From contig NZ_CP046509.1 in the NCBI RefSeq assembly GCF_009738185.1, forward strand, positions 2,049,501 through 2,113,500: 64,000 bases of DNA, written 5' to 3'. The DNA comes from Erwinia sorbitola (GTDB taxonomy: Bacteria > Pseudomonadota > Gammaproteobacteria > Enterobacterales > Enterobacteriaceae). Every line of letters starts with the position of its first letter. Positions within the stretch are counted from its first letter, which is position 1. The notes beneath the pieces were generated by a model, which saw only the letters and a program-made list of their open reading frames with translations, searched no databases and was not told where the DNA came from. Both the position numbers and the translations under genes were made by a program. Shown here piece after piece: positions 25,977-34,327 of this stretch.

Positions 25977-26837
25977 ATGAAAAATATTCTCTCTATCCAG
26001 TCCCATACTGTTTTTGGTCATGCCGGAAACAGCGCAGCAGAATTCCCGATGCGGCGCCTTGGCGCAAACGTTTGGCCACTTAACACCGTTCAATTCTCAA
26101 ACCATACGCAATATGGTCAATGGGCGGGTTCGGTAATGCCTGCCACGCATTTGACTGATATTGCCAGCGGTATTGCGGCCATTGACCGCCTGAAAACCTG
26201 CGATGCCGTGTTAAGCGGTTATCTCGGATCCGCCGAGCAGGGCGAAGCTATTCTTGAAATTGTTCGCATGGTTAAGGAAGCCAACCCGAAGGCATGGTAC
26301 TTCTGTGATCCGGTAATGGGCCATCCGGAAAAGGGGTGCATCGTGGCCCCTGGCGTGGCTGAGTTTCACGCTAAAGCCTCGTTACCTGCCAGCGATATTA
26401 TTGCGCCCAATTTGCTGGAGCTGGAGATGCTCAGTGGACATCAGGTTACCGATGTTGCCCAGGCAGTAGCGGCAGCACGTGAACTGATTGCTAAAGGGCC
26501 GAAGGTGGTGCTGGTTAAGCATCTTGCTCGTGCCGGTTACCGCAGTGACCGTTTCGAAATGCTGCTGGTCACCGCAGATGAAGCCTGGCATATTGCCCGC
26601 CCGCTGGTTGACTTTGGTGTGCGCCAGCCTGTAGGTGTTGGCGATCTGACCAGTGGACTCTTGCTGGTGGATCTGCTGCACGGGCTTTCTCTACAACAGG
26701 CGCTGGAACATGTCACCGCCGCCGTATACGAAGTTATGCTGAAAACCCATCAGATGGGCGAGTATGAGTTGCAGCTGGTCGCGGCACAGCAGGCTATTGC
26801 TGAACCACAACAGCATTTCACGGCTGAAAAACTGTAA
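25977..26837 (+). CDS. pdxY: Pyridoxal kinase PdxY
   Basis: Ribokinase-like enzyme that phosphorylates pyridoxal in vitamin B6 salvage. The 286 residues begin MKNILSIQSHTVFGHAGNSA, the substrate-binding N-terminus of the family. Further motifs are CDPVMGHPEKG, APNLLELEMLSG and the anion hole/catalytic GVGDLTSGLLLVDLL. The length equals the E. coli protein. It follows tyrS at 70 bp and pdxH lies one gene further up, so B6 enzymes flank tyrS. The ribosome site (AGGTCAGAG) is modest. Confidence 0.95.
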   Translation: MKNILSIQSHTVFGHAGNSAAEFPMRRLGANVWPLNTVQFSNHTQYGQWAGSVMPATHLTDIASGIAAIDRLKTCDAVLSGYLGSAEQGEAILEIVRMVKEANPKAWYFCDPVMGHPEKGCIVAPGVAEFHAKASLPASDIIAPNLLELEMLSGHQVTDVAQAVAAARELIAKGPKVVLVKHLARAGYRSDRFEMLLVTADEAWHIARPLVDFGVRQPVGVGDLTSGLLLVDLLHGLSLQQALEHVTAAVYEVMLKTHQMGEYELQLVAAQQAIAEPQQHFTAEKL

Positions 26838-26861
26838 CCGACAACTGTTTTCAGGCTATTT

Positions 26862-26880
26862 GGGCAGGTTTCGCCTGCCC
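26862..26880. terminator. Hairpin between pdxY and gstA
   Basis: GGGCAGG (26862-26868) pairs with CCTGCCC (26874-26880) around TTTCG. No long T-run is present on either side. It lies between two convergent genes and probably ends both. Confidence 0.55.
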
Positions 26881-26887
26881 GTTATCC

Positions 26888-27493
26888 TCAGTTCAGACCT
26901 TCAGCCTTGAGCGCTTCCATAACGTCAGGGCGCTCTGCCACCCGATCAAACCATTCGTTAAGTGCATCCAGTCCGGCCAGGTTTAGCTTCAGGGCGTGCG
27001 CCCAGCGAGTAACGGTGAACAGATAAGCATCTGCCACGGTGAAGCGCAGGCCCATCAGCCACTGTTTCTCTTTCAGCTCGGCATTCACATACTGAAATTT
27101 CTGCTCCAGAAGCTCCCGACTCAGCGTCTTGTAATCCTCCGGCGTACCCGGTCGAAACAGCGGGCTGAAACCCTTATGCAGCTCCGTGGCAATAAAATTC
27201 AGCCACTCCAGGGTGTGGTAGCGTGTCAGGCTGCCTGGGGGAGCCAGCAGCTGGCGGTCAGGCTTCAAATCAGCAAGATACTGCACAATCGCCACGCCTT
27301 CGGTGAGCACTGAACCATCATTAAGCTGAAGGGCCGGAACCTGCCCTTTAGGGTTGATCTGCAAATAGTCTTCACCCTGCTCGGTCTTTTTGGTCCTGGT
27401 ATCCACGGTGATCAGCGTGAAATCAAGGCCGCTTTCGCGCAGCACAATATGTGGTGACAGTGAACAGGCACCAGGTTTACAGAACAGCTTCAT
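26888..27493 (-). CDS. gstA: Glutathione S-transferase GstA (beta class)
   Basis: Cytosolic dimer conjugating glutathione to electrophiles and reducing peroxides. The 201 residues are a thioredoxin-like N-domain (1-80) and an all-helical C-domain. Beta-class features are Cys10 in MKLFCKPGACSLSPHI, the cis-Pro NPKGQVPAL, the glutathione-binding LTEGVAIVQYL and the His in ATELHKGFSPLF. It is convergent with pdxY, as in E. coli. A second, different GST is encoded at 28603. Confidence 0.94.
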   Translation of the reverse strand: MKLFCKPGACSLSPHIVLRESGLDFTLITVDTRTKKTEQGEDYLQINPKGQVPALQLNDGSVLTEGVAIVQYLADLKPDRQLLAPPGSLTRYHTLEWLNFIATELHKGFSPLFRPGTPEDYKTLSRELLEQKFQYVNAELKEKQWLMGLRFTVADAYLFTVTRWAHALKLNLAGLDALNEWFDRVAERPDVMEALKAEGLN

Positions 27494-27591
27494 TGCTCGC
27501 TCCTTTTTTTCCTCAGATGAACTAATTTAGCTTAATGCCGAAGCGGGGAAAAGTCTGCGCAGCAAAAGATATAAGCCGTTTTTTTTGCCGA

Positions 27592-28509
27592 TTATTTAAC
27601 CTGTGACAAATTCGGCCCTCTTAAACTGTCAAGCGCAGGCAGGGATGTGCGCGCCAGATCCCAGAATGCGCGAACTTTGGCGGGCATATATTTTACACTC
27701 TGTGCTACCAGCTGCACCGGCACCGCTGAAGGCCGAAATTCCGCCAGCACTTCGCATAGCGTGCCTCGTTGCAGGTCATCATAAACCTGATAGGAGAGCA
27801 GGCGGGCGATGCCTTTATTGCCCCGGGCCGCAATCAGCTGCGCCTCCACTTCATTAACCGTGAACCTCGGCGTAATACGGACTCTCTCCTGGTGTGCTTC
27901 ACCGCCGAAACGCCACTCGCGCTGTGCTGCGGGGGCTGCGCTGGCGATAAGATGATGCCCGGTCAGCATCGCGGGCGTGAGCGGCGTGCCACAGCGCCTG
28001 AGATAGCCCGGACTGGCCACCAGCATGCGTTGTACCTGACCAACCTCAGTCGCTATCAGCGAAGAGTCACGCAGCTGGCCAATACGCACCGCCATATCCA
28101 GCCCCTGTTCGATCAGATCCTGATAACTGTCACTGAGCATCAGATCAATCTGGATATCGGGATAAAGCTCAAGAAAAGTCAGCACCAGCGGGGTGATATG
28201 CTGGCGTCCGAACTGTACCGGGGCCGTCAGACGAATTTTGCCACTCAGCTGATTGCCCGCGCTGGCTGCTAAAGCCTGTTGATAATCCTCCAGCAACCCC
28301 TTTGCCCGCTCAAACAGCGCCAGCCCGGCGGAGGTGGGCGACAGTCGCCGGGTGGTGCGCTCTATCAGACTTACCGCCAGGCGGCTCTCAAGGGCGGCCA
28401 GCGCGCGTGTGACGGCCGCCGGAGAGCGTCGCAGCGTACGTGCCGCAGCGGCCAGACTGCCCTGCTGAACCACGGCCACAAAAACCGCCATTTCATCCAG
28501 TTTATCCAT
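27592..28509 (-). CDS. LysR-family regulator, divergent from GST operon
   Basis: A 305-residue LysR regulator. The N-terminal HTH lies at about residues 3-60 (FVAVVQQGSLAAAARTLRRS, then AAVTRALAALESRL) with the typical RTTRRLSPTSAG that follows. The effector domain begins near residue 90. It belongs to the large group of LysR proteins with the VxVVQQGSFAAAA start, which often control adjacent oxidoreductase or transferase genes. It is divergent, across 93 bp, from the GST/PPOX pair, its likely target. The exact function is not recognised. Confidence 0.85.
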   Translation of the reverse strand: MDKLDEMAVFVAVVQQGSLAAAARTLRRSPAAVTRALAALESRLAVSLIERTTRRLSPTSAGLALFERAKGLLEDYQQALAASAGNQLSGKIRLTAPVQFGRQHITPLVLTFLELYPDIQIDLMLSDSYQDLIEQGLDMAVRIGQLRDSSLIATEVGQVQRMLVASPGYLRRCGTPLTPAMLTGHHLIASAAPAAQREWRFGGEAHQERVRITPRFTVNEVEAQLIAARGNKGIARLLSYQVYDDLQRGTLCEVLAEFRPSAVPVQLVAQSVKYMPAKVRAFWDLARTSLPALDSLRGPNLSQVK

Positions 28510-28602
28510 GATTATTCCGCCTGGCGAAATTATGAATTGCTATTTTTGCCCGTTTACCCTGTTTTCAGCAAGAGTAAGCTGGCAAAAAAACTGGAGGTAA
28601 AC

Positions 28603-29220
28603 ATGAGTTCATTAACACTGTACGGTACTGCGCTTTCCGGTCACGTTCACCGCGTAAAGTTACTTCTGACTATGCTGGGGCTTCCCTATACCTGGATAGA
28701 GGCGGGGGCTGAAGTGAGGAAGAGTGCGGAATATCGCGCATTTAATCCCCTCGCGCAAATACCGGTACTGGTCGACGATGGTATCGCTATCAGCGACAGC
28801 AACGCGATTCTTATCTGGCTGGTGAAACGCTATGCACCCGCAAGTGGCTGGTTGCCGCAGGATCTGCTGGAGGAAGTGCAGGTACATCAGTGGCTGGCGA
28901 AAGCTGCCGGGGAGATCCGCTACGGCGTTGCCTCTGCGCGGCTGATTAAACAGTTCAATGCGCAGGAAAATTATGATTCAGCCGTTCAGGTGGCGAAGAA
29001 GTTTTTACCCACACTGGAGGCTCATCTGAGTGAACGCCTGTGGCTGGCAGGCGAGCGTGCGACCATTGCCGATCTGGCCTGCTATGCCTATGTTGCCTGT
29101 GCGCCAGAAGGGGGTATCCGGCTGGAACCTTATCCTGCAATTAACAGCTGGCTCCGGCGGATTGCGGCGCTGCCAGGTTTTATCCCGCTGCCGTCACTGC
29201 CGTTGCCTGCGGAAGTGTGA
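28603..29220 (+). CDS. Glutathione S-transferase family protein
   Basis: A 205-residue GST, distinct from gstA. The N-terminal thioredoxin-like domain has LYGTALSGHVHRVKLLL (Ser in place of the beta-class Cys), cis-Pro AQIPVLVDDG and glutathione-binding ISDSNAILIWLVKRY. The C-terminal helices carry the N-capping ERATIADLACYAY. The ATG at 28603 has GGAGG 6 nt upstream. Its stop overlaps the start of the next gene, so the two are translationally coupled. The frame is open far upstream, but that lies antisense to the LysR gene. Confidence 0.88.
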   Translation: MSSLTLYGTALSGHVHRVKLLLTMLGLPYTWIEAGAEVRKSAEYRAFNPLAQIPVLVDDGIAISDSNAILIWLVKRYAPASGWLPQDLLEEVQVHQWLAKAAGEIRYGVASARLIKQFNAQENYDSAVQVAKKFLPTLEAHLSERLWLAGERATIADLACYAYVACAPEGGIRLEPYPAINSWLRRIAALPGFIPLPSLPLPAEV

Positions 29221-30110
29221 CCATGTTTCATTCGGGAGAGCAACAGGCGCAGCAGAAGGCGGGCTATCAGCAGGTCAGGGCTGCGCTCTATACGACGATG
29301 CCTGAACAGCACCGGCTGTTTTATCAGGGACTGGAGACATTTTATCTCAGCGTATTGGATCACGACGGCTGGCCGGTGGCGGCACTCATCCAGGGAGCCA
29401 GCGGCTTTATTGCCAGCCCGAATGAAACTCAGCTCACCCTGCCTCAGGATGCACTCGAAGCGGTGCCATATCTGCCCGCTTTGAAAGCCGGAATGGCGGT
29501 GGGCGGGCTGGGAATCGATTTTTCTAATCGTCGCCGCAACCGGGTGAACGGTGTGGTTGAAGGCGTCAGTGACGGTCGGTTGCAGCTGCATGTACAGGAG
29601 AGTTTCGGCAACTGCCCGCAGTATATTCAGCGGCGTAACCTGGCGCAGCATAACAGCCGGCGTAGGCTACAAATCGAATCGCTGAACTCTTTGGATGCGG
29701 ATGCGCGCTATTTAATTTCTGCGGCTGATACATTATTTGTCGCCAGTCACGCGCCACGGCAGGGTAGCACAGGTGGTGCGGATATTTCGCATCGCGGAGG
29801 TATGCCTGGGTTTATTATCCTCAAGGGAGGAAAACTGTGGATCCCGGATTACACGGGTAATCGCTATATGAACACCCTGGGTAACCTGCTGCTGGAACCG
29901 CGTTGCGCTCTGCTGATTATGGATTTTCACCAGGGGGCTGCACTGCATATACAGGGAAGGGCAGAGATCTTGTGGCAGATGCCAGGGGAAGGGCGAACGG
30001 AGCGCTTCTGGACGGTGGAACCACAGCGAATCTTGCGGCTGCGCCAGCTGCTGCCCGCTGCCGGAACTGACGTAGAATACGCCGATTCGACGCTGGCCGC
30101 CGGGCAATAA
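29217..30110 (+). CDS. PPOX-type FMN split-barrel protein
   Basis: A 297-residue protein related to pyridoxamine-phosphate-oxidase-like flavin-binding proteins; the substrate is unknown. Two barrel-like halves can be seen. The first, about residues 40-135, has GWPVAALIQGASGFI, then MAVGGLGIDFSNRRRNRVNG. The second, about 170-270, has MPGFIILKGGKLWIPDYTGN, then NTLGNLLLEPRCALLIMDF and LHIQGRAEI. The N-terminus FHSGEQQAQQKAG is typical of the group. It starts at GTG 29217 overlapping the GST stop, or ATG 29223. No ferredoxin domain is attached, unlike some relatives. A glutathione- or flavin-linked detoxification role is inference. Confidence 0.75.
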   Translation: MTMFHSGEQQAQQKAGYQQVRAALYTTMPEQHRLFYQGLETFYLSVLDHDGWPVAALIQGASGFIASPNETQLTLPQDALEAVPYLPALKAGMAVGGLGIDFSNRRRNRVNGVVEGVSDGRLQLHVQESFGNCPQYIQRRNLAQHNSRRRLQIESLNSLDADARYLISAADTLFVASHAPRQGSTGGADISHRGGMPGFIILKGGKLWIPDYTGNRYMNTLGNLLLEPRCALLIMDFHQGAALHIQGRAEILWQMPGEGRTERFWTVEPQRILRLRQLLPAAGTDVEYADSTLAAGQ

Positions 30111-30137
30111 AAAAGGGCGACCTTATGGTCGCCCTTT
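30111..30137. terminator. Bidirectional terminator after the PPOX-like gene and dtpA
   Basis: GGGCGACC (30115-30122) pairs with GGTCGCCC (30127-30134) around a 4-nt loop, with A4 before and T3 after. It ends two convergent transcripts. Confidence 0.8.
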
Positions 30138-30155
30138 AGTTTAAACCTTTAACAA

Positions 30156-31649
30156 TCAGGCATTCACTTTCTGCGGTGCAGGAGCTGCATCCTGAGTCAT
30201 GCGGTTCAGCAGCGGCGCTGTAATCATCATTAATACCGCAATCACGCCGGTAACAATGCCGATTTTCAGGAACACATCGCCGTACACATGCAGCGACAGC
30301 AGCGGATCAGTAATATTCTCTGGCACCGCCATCAGATTAGCTACCTTACCCGCGACCATAGCCGCACCCGCGGTGGTCAGGAACCATGAGCCCATAATAA
30401 AGCCCATCAGGCGCTGCGGTACCAGCTGCGCGACCATCGCCAGGCCCAGCCCGGAGATCATCAGTTCGCCCACGCTTTGCAGTGCATAGCTGAGGATCAG
30501 CCAGTTCACCGACACAATACCCAGCTGATTAGCAAACGACGCCCCCAGAGGCAGCACCAGGAAAGCTGCGGAGCAGAGCACCATACCCAGCGCAAACTTA
30601 TGCGGCATCGGCAGGCGGTCACCCATCTTATTATAGATAGCTGCCAGCAGCGGGCTGAAGATCATAATCCAGAACGGGTTAAGCGCCTGGAACTGTTCAG
30701 GCTGGAAGGCAATACCCAGAATGCTGTGCTCGACGTTACGGATAGCAAAGAAGTTCAGTGAGGTAGGCATCTGCATATACAGCACGAAGAACACAATTGC
30801 CTGCACCATCAGTACAAAAGCAACAATCATCTTACGGCGTGCGTGGCCCTTAAGTGCAAACGTCTCTTTAGCGAATACCAGCACAATACCGATAGCGATC
30901 ACTGCCAGAACCAGGCGTGCAATGCCCTGATTATGCAGCAGCCAGGTTGCCAGGGTAATCATCACCACAATACCTACCAGCGTGGCCAGCAGTTTGCTGA
31001 TATTCAGCGGCGCGAAGTCTGCTTTAGAGCCGTGATTTTTCACCCATTTACGGAAGAACATAAAGTTCACGAGGGTGATCAGCATACCAACAAAGGAGAG
31101 GGCAAACGCGGTGCTCCAGCCATACTCAGCCGCCAGCCATGGGGTGGCAAGCATAGAGAAGAATGAACCGATATTGATCGCCATGTAATACATGGTGAAA
31201 GCACCGTCGAGGCGCGGATCGTCTTTCTCATAGCAGGTAGAGAGCAGCGAAGATGGGTTGGCCTTAAACAAGCCATTACCGACAGCGATGGTCGCCATGC
31301 CAATATACACCAGGCTGACGTCATGACCGGACCAGGCCACCAGGGCATAGCCCAGCGCCAGTACCAGAGTACCCAAAACGATCACGCGTTTGGTTCCCAG
31401 TACTTTATCTCCCAGCCATCCGCCGACGGCTACCAGGCCGTAAACCAGCGCGCTGAAGGAGGCGAATAGTGTAATTGACTGCGCTTCGGACATTCCCAGC
31501 ATTTTCACCAGGTAGACCGCCATAATCCCTTGCAGGCCGTAGTAACCGAAACGCTCCCAAAGTTCGATGGAGAAAATCAGATAAAACGAGCGGGGTTGCT
31601 TAAACGCGTTGAGGCTTGCTGCCTCTGGTTTCTTGTTTGCAGTTGACAC
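30156..31649 (-). CDS. dtpA: Dipeptide/tripeptide:H+ symporter DtpA (TppB)
   Basis: POT-family inner-membrane importer of di- and tripeptides, 497 residues with 14 helices. The proton-coupling ELWERFGYYG motif of helix 1 is intact, as are GGWLGDKVLGTKR and GNGLFKANPSSLLS. The start is GTG at 31649 (VSTANKKPEAAS), with AGAGGTACAA upstream and the same N-terminus as E. coli DtpA. An ATG 71 codons earlier opens the frame but the extra sequence is non-homologous. E. coli has dtpA between nth and gstA; here betIBA and a carbonic anhydrase gene have been added on the nth side. Confidence 0.95.
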   Translation of the reverse strand: MSTANKKPEAASLNAFKQPRSFYLIFSIELWERFGYYGLQGIMAVYLVKMLGMSEAQSITLFASFSALVYGLVAVGGWLGDKVLGTKRVIVLGTLVLALGYALVAWSGHDVSLVYIGMATIAVGNGLFKANPSSLLSTCYEKDDPRLDGAFTMYYMAINIGSFFSMLATPWLAAEYGWSTAFALSFVGMLITLVNFMFFRKWVKNHGSKADFAPLNISKLLATLVGIVVMITLATWLLHNQGIARLVLAVIAIGIVLVFAKETFALKGHARRKMIVAFVLMVQAIVFFVLYMQMPTSLNFFAIRNVEHSILGIAFQPEQFQALNPFWIMIFSPLLAAIYNKMGDRLPMPHKFALGMVLCSAAFLVLPLGASFANQLGIVSVNWLILSYALQSVGELMISGLGLAMVAQLVPQRLMGFIMGSWFLTTAGAAMVAGKVANLMAVPENITDPLLSLHVYGDVFLKIGIVTGVIAVLMMITAPLLNRMTQDAAPAPQKVNA

Positions 31650-32203
31650 TTGTACCTCTGAGTGCTTGACCTGTTTCGAGACAGGAAATAAGTCGGCGTA
31701 ACGCGGGACGTGCGCTCGCCTTATAGTTATATGAAAGGGAAAACGCGGAATAATCTCGCCGATTGCAGCCTTTGAGGCAAGTATTATTTCAATACTGTCA
31801 TTTAGTAAAATGGCAGGTAGAAATGAAGCGTTTAATCGTTTGCTCGATTTTATATGCTGCATGTTGGTGTTTATATGGTTTTATGATTCATACGCTGGTG
31901 GCTGTTTACTCAGCTTGCAGACAATAGTGCTGGTGGATCTGTATGCAACCACAAGTTCTGACTTAATATCTTTTGTGAGAGTTATCATCTGCCAGCCAGG
32001 TAAAAAACAGAGAGTAATCATAGTTGTTGCGCAGGAATTTAGTGATAATTGCAAATAAAGCACCTTAATGTGATTTAAATCACAAAAACATCGATAATTT
32101 ATGAAGTTAAAGAACTAGCTATTGACAGTATTTTTTATTGATTGAACGTTCAATATAAAACAACTACACTTACTGCTATTCAATAGCTAAAACCGATGAA
32201 GCG
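31650..32203. other. Divergent dtpA/betI regulatory gap, 554 bp
   Basis: The gap is AT-rich from about 31750 on. It contains the dtpA leader, a TTGACA -35 candidate (32122-32127) and the BetI palindrome for betI. No betT is present, although E. coli has betT divergent from betI. A plus-strand frame of 82 codons at 31810-32058 has no ribosome site and no family likeness and is not called. Confidence 0.6.
32141..32154. promoter_or_regulatory. BetI operator
   Basis: ATTGAACGTTCAAT is a perfect 14-bp palindrome 50 bp before betI, next to the TTGACA at 32122. The sequence context TTGATTGAACGTTCAATATA closely resembles the BetI operator of E. coli. Choline would release the repressor. Confidence 0.8.
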
Positions 32204-32803
32204 ATGCCAAAAATAGGAATGAAGGCGATTCGTCAGGCGCAGCTGATCAACGCGACGCTGACAGTGATTGACCGTGTGGGCCTGGCTGACGCCAGCCTGG
32301 CTTTAATAGCGAAAGAGGCGGGGGTATCCACCGGGATTGTCAGCCACTATTTTGGCGACAAAAACGGTCTGTTAGATGCCTGTATGCGGCAGATCCTGTC
32401 TGACCTCTACGTCGCCTTAGAGCACCATCGTCGTAAGGCGACGTCCGATCCTGCTGCGCAGATCCGGGCCATTATTGACGGCAACTTTGACGTGACGCAG
32501 ATTGCCGCCCCGGTGCTGAAAACCTGGCTGGTATTCTGGGCGAATAGCCTGCATCAACCTAATCTTCACCGCTTGCAACGGATGAACGATCGTCGACTTT
32601 ATTCCAATCTTACGGCGCATTTCCGCCGTGTTCTGCCTGAAGAGCAGGCCCGCGCTGCTGGCGCAAGTATGGCGGCGATGATTGACGGGGTGTGGTTACG
32701 AATGACACTGGCCCCTCAGCCGATGGAACAGGGCCTCGAACTGGCCCGCACGCTTTGTTATCAAAATCTCGCGCTGTGGCTGAACAGCGCATCCACCCCC
32801 TGA
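32204..32803 (+). CDS. betI: Choline-responsive TetR repressor BetI
   Basis: A 199-residue TetR regulator of the bet operon. The HTH spans about residues 10-55 (TLTVIDRVGLADASLALIA, AGVSTGIVSHYFGDKNGLLD), which is the BetI-type recognition region. The C-domain has the choline-site segments LKTWLVFWANSLHQPNL and MAAMIDGVWLRM. The ATG at 32204 follows GATGAAGC. It is 11 bp from betB, as the first gene of betIBA. Confidence 0.96.
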   Translation: MPKIGMKAIRQAQLINATLTVIDRVGLADASLALIAKEAGVSTGIVSHYFGDKNGLLDACMRQILSDLYVALEHHRRKATSDPAAQIRAIIDGNFDVTQIAAPVLKTWLVFWANSLHQPNLHRLQRMNDRRLYSNLTAHFRRVLPEEQARAAGASMAAMIDGVWLRMTLAPQPMEQGLELARTLCYQNLALWLNSASTP

Positions 32804-32814
32804 AAGGAGGAGAC

Positions 32815-34281
32815 ATGGCCGATATGAAACGCCACGGTTTATACATCAACGGACGAGAAGTTGCAGGCAATGGCGAACTTTTCACCACCATCAATCCTGC
32901 TAATGGTGAAGTGCTGGCCGAAGTTACCGCAGCCAGCCAGCAGGATATTGATGACGCCGTTGCCTCCGCTCACGCCGGGCAGCGCATCTGGCGCAGCTAC
33001 ACCCCGGTAGAGCGCAGCCGCGTCCTGCTCAAGGCCGTTGCGCTGCTGCGTGAGCGCAATCAGGCGCTGGCTGAACTGGAAACCGCTGATACCGGAAAAC
33101 CTATCAGCGAAACCTCCGCTGTTGACATCGTTACCGGCGCAGATGTGCTGGAGTACTACGCCGGACTGGCCGTGGCGGTGGAAGGTGAGTCAATTCCTCT
33201 GCGCGACACCGCGCTGGTCTATACCCGCCGCGAACCGCTGGGCGTCTGCGCTGGCATCGGAGCCTGGAACTACCCGATTCAGATTGCTATGTGGAAAAGC
33301 GCACCCGCGCTTGCCACCGGTAACGCGATGATCTTTAAGCCAAGTGAAGTCACACCGCTCAGTGCGCTGGAACTGGCTAAGATCTTTAGCGAAGCCGGAC
33401 TGCCTGATGGGGTATTCAACGTTGTGCAGGGGGCGGCTGCCGTCGGGCAGGGACTGAGCCAGCATAGCGGAATTGCCAAAGTTTCATTTACCGGCGAAGT
33501 GAATACCGGTAAGCGCGTGATGGCCGATGCTGCGCTGGCGAACCTGAAGTCTGTCACCATGGAGCTGGGCGGAAAATCACCGCTGGTGGTGTTCGGGGAT
33601 GCCGATCTGGAGCGCGCGGTCGACGGCGCAATGATGGCGAACTTCTACAGCAGCGGCCAGGTTTGTACCAACGGAACGCGCGTATTTGTCCAGCGCTCGC
33701 TGCTGCCTGCCTTTGAAAAACGGCTGCAAGAGAAAATGGCGGGCATCCACTGTGGTGATCCGACGGATCCTGCGGTGAACTTCGGCCCGCTGGTGAGTGA
33801 GGAACACTGCCAGAAGGTGGTCTCCTATCTGGAGATCGGCAAGCAAGAGGGCGCGCGTCTGCTGGCTGGTGGCTCACGCATTACCGAAGGCCCGCTGGCG
33901 AAAGGCTGTTACGTGCAGCCGACAGTGTTTACCGACTGCACCGATGAGATGCGTATTGTGCGCGAAGAGATCTTCGGCCCGGTCATGAGTATCCTGGCGT
34001 TTGATGACGAAGATGAAGTGATTAAACGCGCCAATGATACCGAATACGGTCTGGCGGCCGGAGTGTTTACCACCTCGTTAAATCGCGCACACCGTGTGAT
34101 TCATCAGCTGGAAGCCGGCATCTGCTGGGTTAACAGCTGGGGCGAGTCACCGGCACCGATGCCGGTTGGCGGCTACAAGCAGTCAGGTGTCGGGCGTGAA
34201 AACGGCCTGGAAACCCTGCACCACTACACCAGAACCAAATCCATTCTGATCGAGATGGGCGACTACCCGTCCGCATTCTGA
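32815..34281 (+). CDS. betB: Betaine aldehyde dehydrogenase
   Basis: NAD(P)+-dependent ALDH that oxidises betaine aldehyde to glycine betaine. From the ATG at 32815 the protein has 488 residues. Catalytic Glu is in VTMELGGKSPL and catalytic Cys in SSGQVCTNGTRVF; the cofactor region is GIGAWNYPIQIA, FKPSEVTP and SFTGEVNTGK. A perfect GGAGG ribosome site lies 6 nt upstream. It completes the osmoprotectant synthesis step after BetA. The open frame upstream belongs to the betI overlap and is not translated. Confidence 0.97.
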   Translation: MADMKRHGLYINGREVAGNGELFTTINPANGEVLAEVTAASQQDIDDAVASAHAGQRIWRSYTPVERSRVLLKAVALLRERNQALAELETADTGKPISETSAVDIVTGADVLEYYAGLAVAVEGESIPLRDTALVYTRREPLGVCAGIGAWNYPIQIAMWKSAPALATGNAMIFKPSEVTPLSALELAKIFSEAGLPDGVFNVVQGAAAVGQGLSQHSGIAKVSFTGEVNTGKRVMADAALANLKSVTMELGGKSPLVVFGDADLERAVDGAMMANFYSSGQVCTNGTRVFVQRSLLPAFEKRLQEKMAGIHCGDPTDPAVNFGPLVSEEHCQKVVSYLEIGKQEGARLLAGGSRITEGPLAKGCYVQPTVFTDCTDEMRIVREEIFGPVMSILAFDDEDEVIKRANDTEYGLAAGVFTTSLNRAHRVIHQLEAGICWVNSWGESPAPMPVGGYKQSGVGRENGLETLHHYTRTKSILIEMGDYPSAF

Positions 34282-34327
34282 TTATTCGCCGCGACGCGCG
34301 CGTCGCGGCAACATTCCCGGAGGTTTA

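Noticed and set aside
27592..30110. Recent foreign island or phage
   Set aside because: No integrase, att-like repeat or tRNA end lies at the borders, and base composition looks like the neighbours.
31810..32058. Plus-strand frame of 82 codons in the dtpA/betI gap
   Set aside because: No ribosome site or similarity, and it lies in AT-rich promoter DNA.
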